A stretch of DNA of 44,402 nt from Alloascoidea africana (lineage: Eukaryota > Ascomycota > Alloascoideomycetes > Alloascoideales > Alloascoideaceae): contig JAKTTT010000101.1 of the NCBI GenBank assembly GCA_030581615.1, positions 1 through 44,402 on the forward strand, written 5' to 3'. Position 1 is the stretch's first letter; each line of letters begins with the position of its first letter. Shown here piece after piece: positions 43,501 through 44,402 of this stretch. Both the position numbers and the translations under genes were made by a program. The notes below the pieces were generated by a model. It was not told the DNA's origin. It saw only the letters and a list, made by a program, of their open reading frames with translations, and made no database searches.

Positions 43501-43585
43501 GGATCTCTAGAGCGAGCGGTTGCGACACGCCTGTCTTGGACGCCAGAGTGACCCGTGGAGCAGCGTGGATGGTTGAAGACGCCAT
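40532..43585 (-). CDS. FHA-domain, coiled-coil, tail-anchored protein (Far9/Far10/SLMAP-like)
   Basis: The long frame (40532-42933) has no ATG at its start; its apparent start at 42901 is TTG. An upstream exon fixes this: 43585-43027, beginning MASSTIHAAPRVTLASK. The intron is 42934-43026 (GTGAGC donor, TATCTAAC branch point). Its acceptor AG follows eleven A residues, and the phases agree. The joined product is 986 aa. The FHA domain is at residues about 228-300, with LKLGRKTN, SRQHAECW and SSNGTYINGVRL, which are the phosphothreonine-binding residues. A coiled coil (about 410-520) and a C-terminal hydrophobic anchor (LTCLGIFAFGVLMMIAIDY) complete the SLMAP/Far9-Far10 plan. Those proteins are ER or nuclear-envelope subunits of the STRIPAK/FAR complex with PP2A. 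The first 186 residues are low complexity. It is divergent from the carrier gene. Confidence 0.82.
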
Positions 43586-43958
43586 TCGCGCCGGTTGGGA
43601 TCGGTGTTGGGTGCTGGGAGAGAGGGCAGGGCCAGGGACAGCAGCAGCACTGGGGGAGAGGAAGAGGAAGATATCGCTGGATGGAGATGGCGATGGAGGA
43701 GGAGGAAACGAGAGACGGGGCAGGGTAACCCCCAGGAGTTCTGGGCGTGTGGGTGTGTGTCCTAGTTACCCTACCTGGCAACACTCCAGCCAATCACGGG
43801 CCGCGGAGAATGCGATCGCGATCTGTCCCGGGCGGGCCAACCACAAGCGGCAAATCTTATGCCCGCTCCCGATAATATAAAAACCCTTTTTCTCCTTCTT
43901 TCGTCCTCTCCATCCACTTTCTTCGTCCTCGGAAAAGTATCTCCTCCTTGTCGTAACA
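43586..43958. promoter_or_regulatory. Divergent promoter of the FHA gene and the ADP/ATP carrier
   Basis: 373 bp. A CCAAT box (43790-43794), as bound by HAP2/3/4/5 in respiratory genes, lies about 85 bp before a TATA box (TATAAAAA, 43876-43883). This is followed by a pyrimidine-rich leader up to the carrier ATG. Strong, regulated expression of the carrier would fit. Confidence 0.65.
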
Positions 43959-44402
43959 ATGGCTGAAAAGAAAGAAAGTGTAAGTTCGCTGTAATGTGTG
44001 CTTTCGGGCCTCGCTTTGATCTACTGCTCTCGAGTCTTCCTTTCGTACTTCATCTTGTTTTTTTTTTATCACTGAAAACTCCACTGGTCTTTTTCAGTTT
44101 TTTTTTTCATATTCCGACGACGTAGGATAATTCCCGCTCCCGGATTAATATTTACTCTCCTGACAACAAACCCGTATTATAAACAAAACGGATGCTAACT
44201 GGAATGCTCTTTTAGACCTTTCTCATCGATTTCTTGATGGGCGGTGTCTCTGCCGCTGTCTCAAAGACAGCCGCGGCACCCATTGAACGTGTCAAGCTTC
44301 TCATCCAGAACCAGGATGAAATGATCAAGCAAGGCCGTCTCGCTAAGAGATACGACGGTATTCTTGAGTGCTTCAAGCGTACTGCTTCTGAAGAAGGTGT
44401 TG
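43959..44402 (+). CDS. PET9: ADP/ATP carrier, 5' part (runs off the window)
   Basis: Exon 1 is only seven codons (43959-43979, MAEKKES). The intron is 43980-44215 (236 bp; GTAAGT donor, ATGCTAAC branch point, TTTAG acceptor). Exon 2 starts at 44216 in phase 0 with [17 protein letters not shown]. The first mitochondrial carrier signature is visible as [10 protein letters not shown] (P-x-E-R-V-K), followed by DEMIKQGRL and a second matrix helix with [16 protein letters not shown]. These match the AAC family closely. It exchanges cytosolic ADP for matrix ATP across the inner mitochondrial membrane. The remaining two repeats, including the RRRMMM motif, lie beyond the window. The paralogue (AAC1, PET9 or AAC3) cannot be distinguished, so the symbol is for the family. 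Confidence 0.93.

Overview
This is chromosomal DNA of a budding yeast (Saccharomycotina). The evidence is the gene set: STU2, SPT6, RPN7, VSB1, RCE1, CSC1, an EST1/EBS1-family gene, a FAR9/FAR10-like FHA gene and an ADP/ATP carrier. Gene spacing is compact, and short introns lie near the 5' ends, with CTAAC-type branch points close to the acceptor. CTG codons fall at leucines conserved with S. cerevisiae Vsb1, so the CTG-to-Ser and CTG-to-Ala lineages are unlikely. I find nine introns in eight of thirteen intact genes. That density suggests an intron-richer, early-branching lineage rather than a Saccharomyces relative, but I cannot name the species.

The window has two parts. Positions 1 to about 8.2 kb are an AT-rich, gene-poor island of relics. 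It holds an LTR fragment at the left edge, one intact unusual HMG-box gene (2927-4201), and a 980-bp ungapped copy of the middle of VSB1 (5081-6060). That copy is fused in frame to a short stretch resembling the N-terminus of the HMG gene, followed by an imperfect hairpin. The minus strand then carries a decayed hAT transposase (about 6580-7730). The HMG gene looks most like a MATa2/MAT1-2-type mating regulator, but its HMG box is interrupted by about 70 residues and the usual MAT neighbours (SLA2, APN2, BUD5) are absent. The mating-type reading is therefore a hypothesis.

From 8.2 kb to the right edge the window is ordinary, dense genic DNA. The order is RCE1 (-), an unrecognised Gln/Ser/Pro-rich protein (+), VSB1 (+), a DUF2415 WD-repeat protein (-), STU2 (+), SPT6 (+), a CDC1/TED1-type phosphoesterase (+), RPN7 (+), CSC1 (+), an EST1/EBS1/SMG7-family gene (+), a SET-domain methyltransferase (-), an FHA/coiled-coil/tail-anchor protein (-), and the 5' part of an ADP/ATP carrier (+, running off the window). 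These genes act in separate housekeeping processes and do not form a cluster.

Regulatory signals recur. TTACCCGG, the Reb1-type core, occurs in four intergenic promoters. A 39-codon upstream ORF ends by overlapping the start codon of the EST1/EBS1-family gene (TGATG). The carrier promoter has CCAAT and TATA boxes. The most distinctive part of the window is the left island, where an HMG-box gene, pieces of it, and a near-identical duplicate of a gene 10 kb away are combined.
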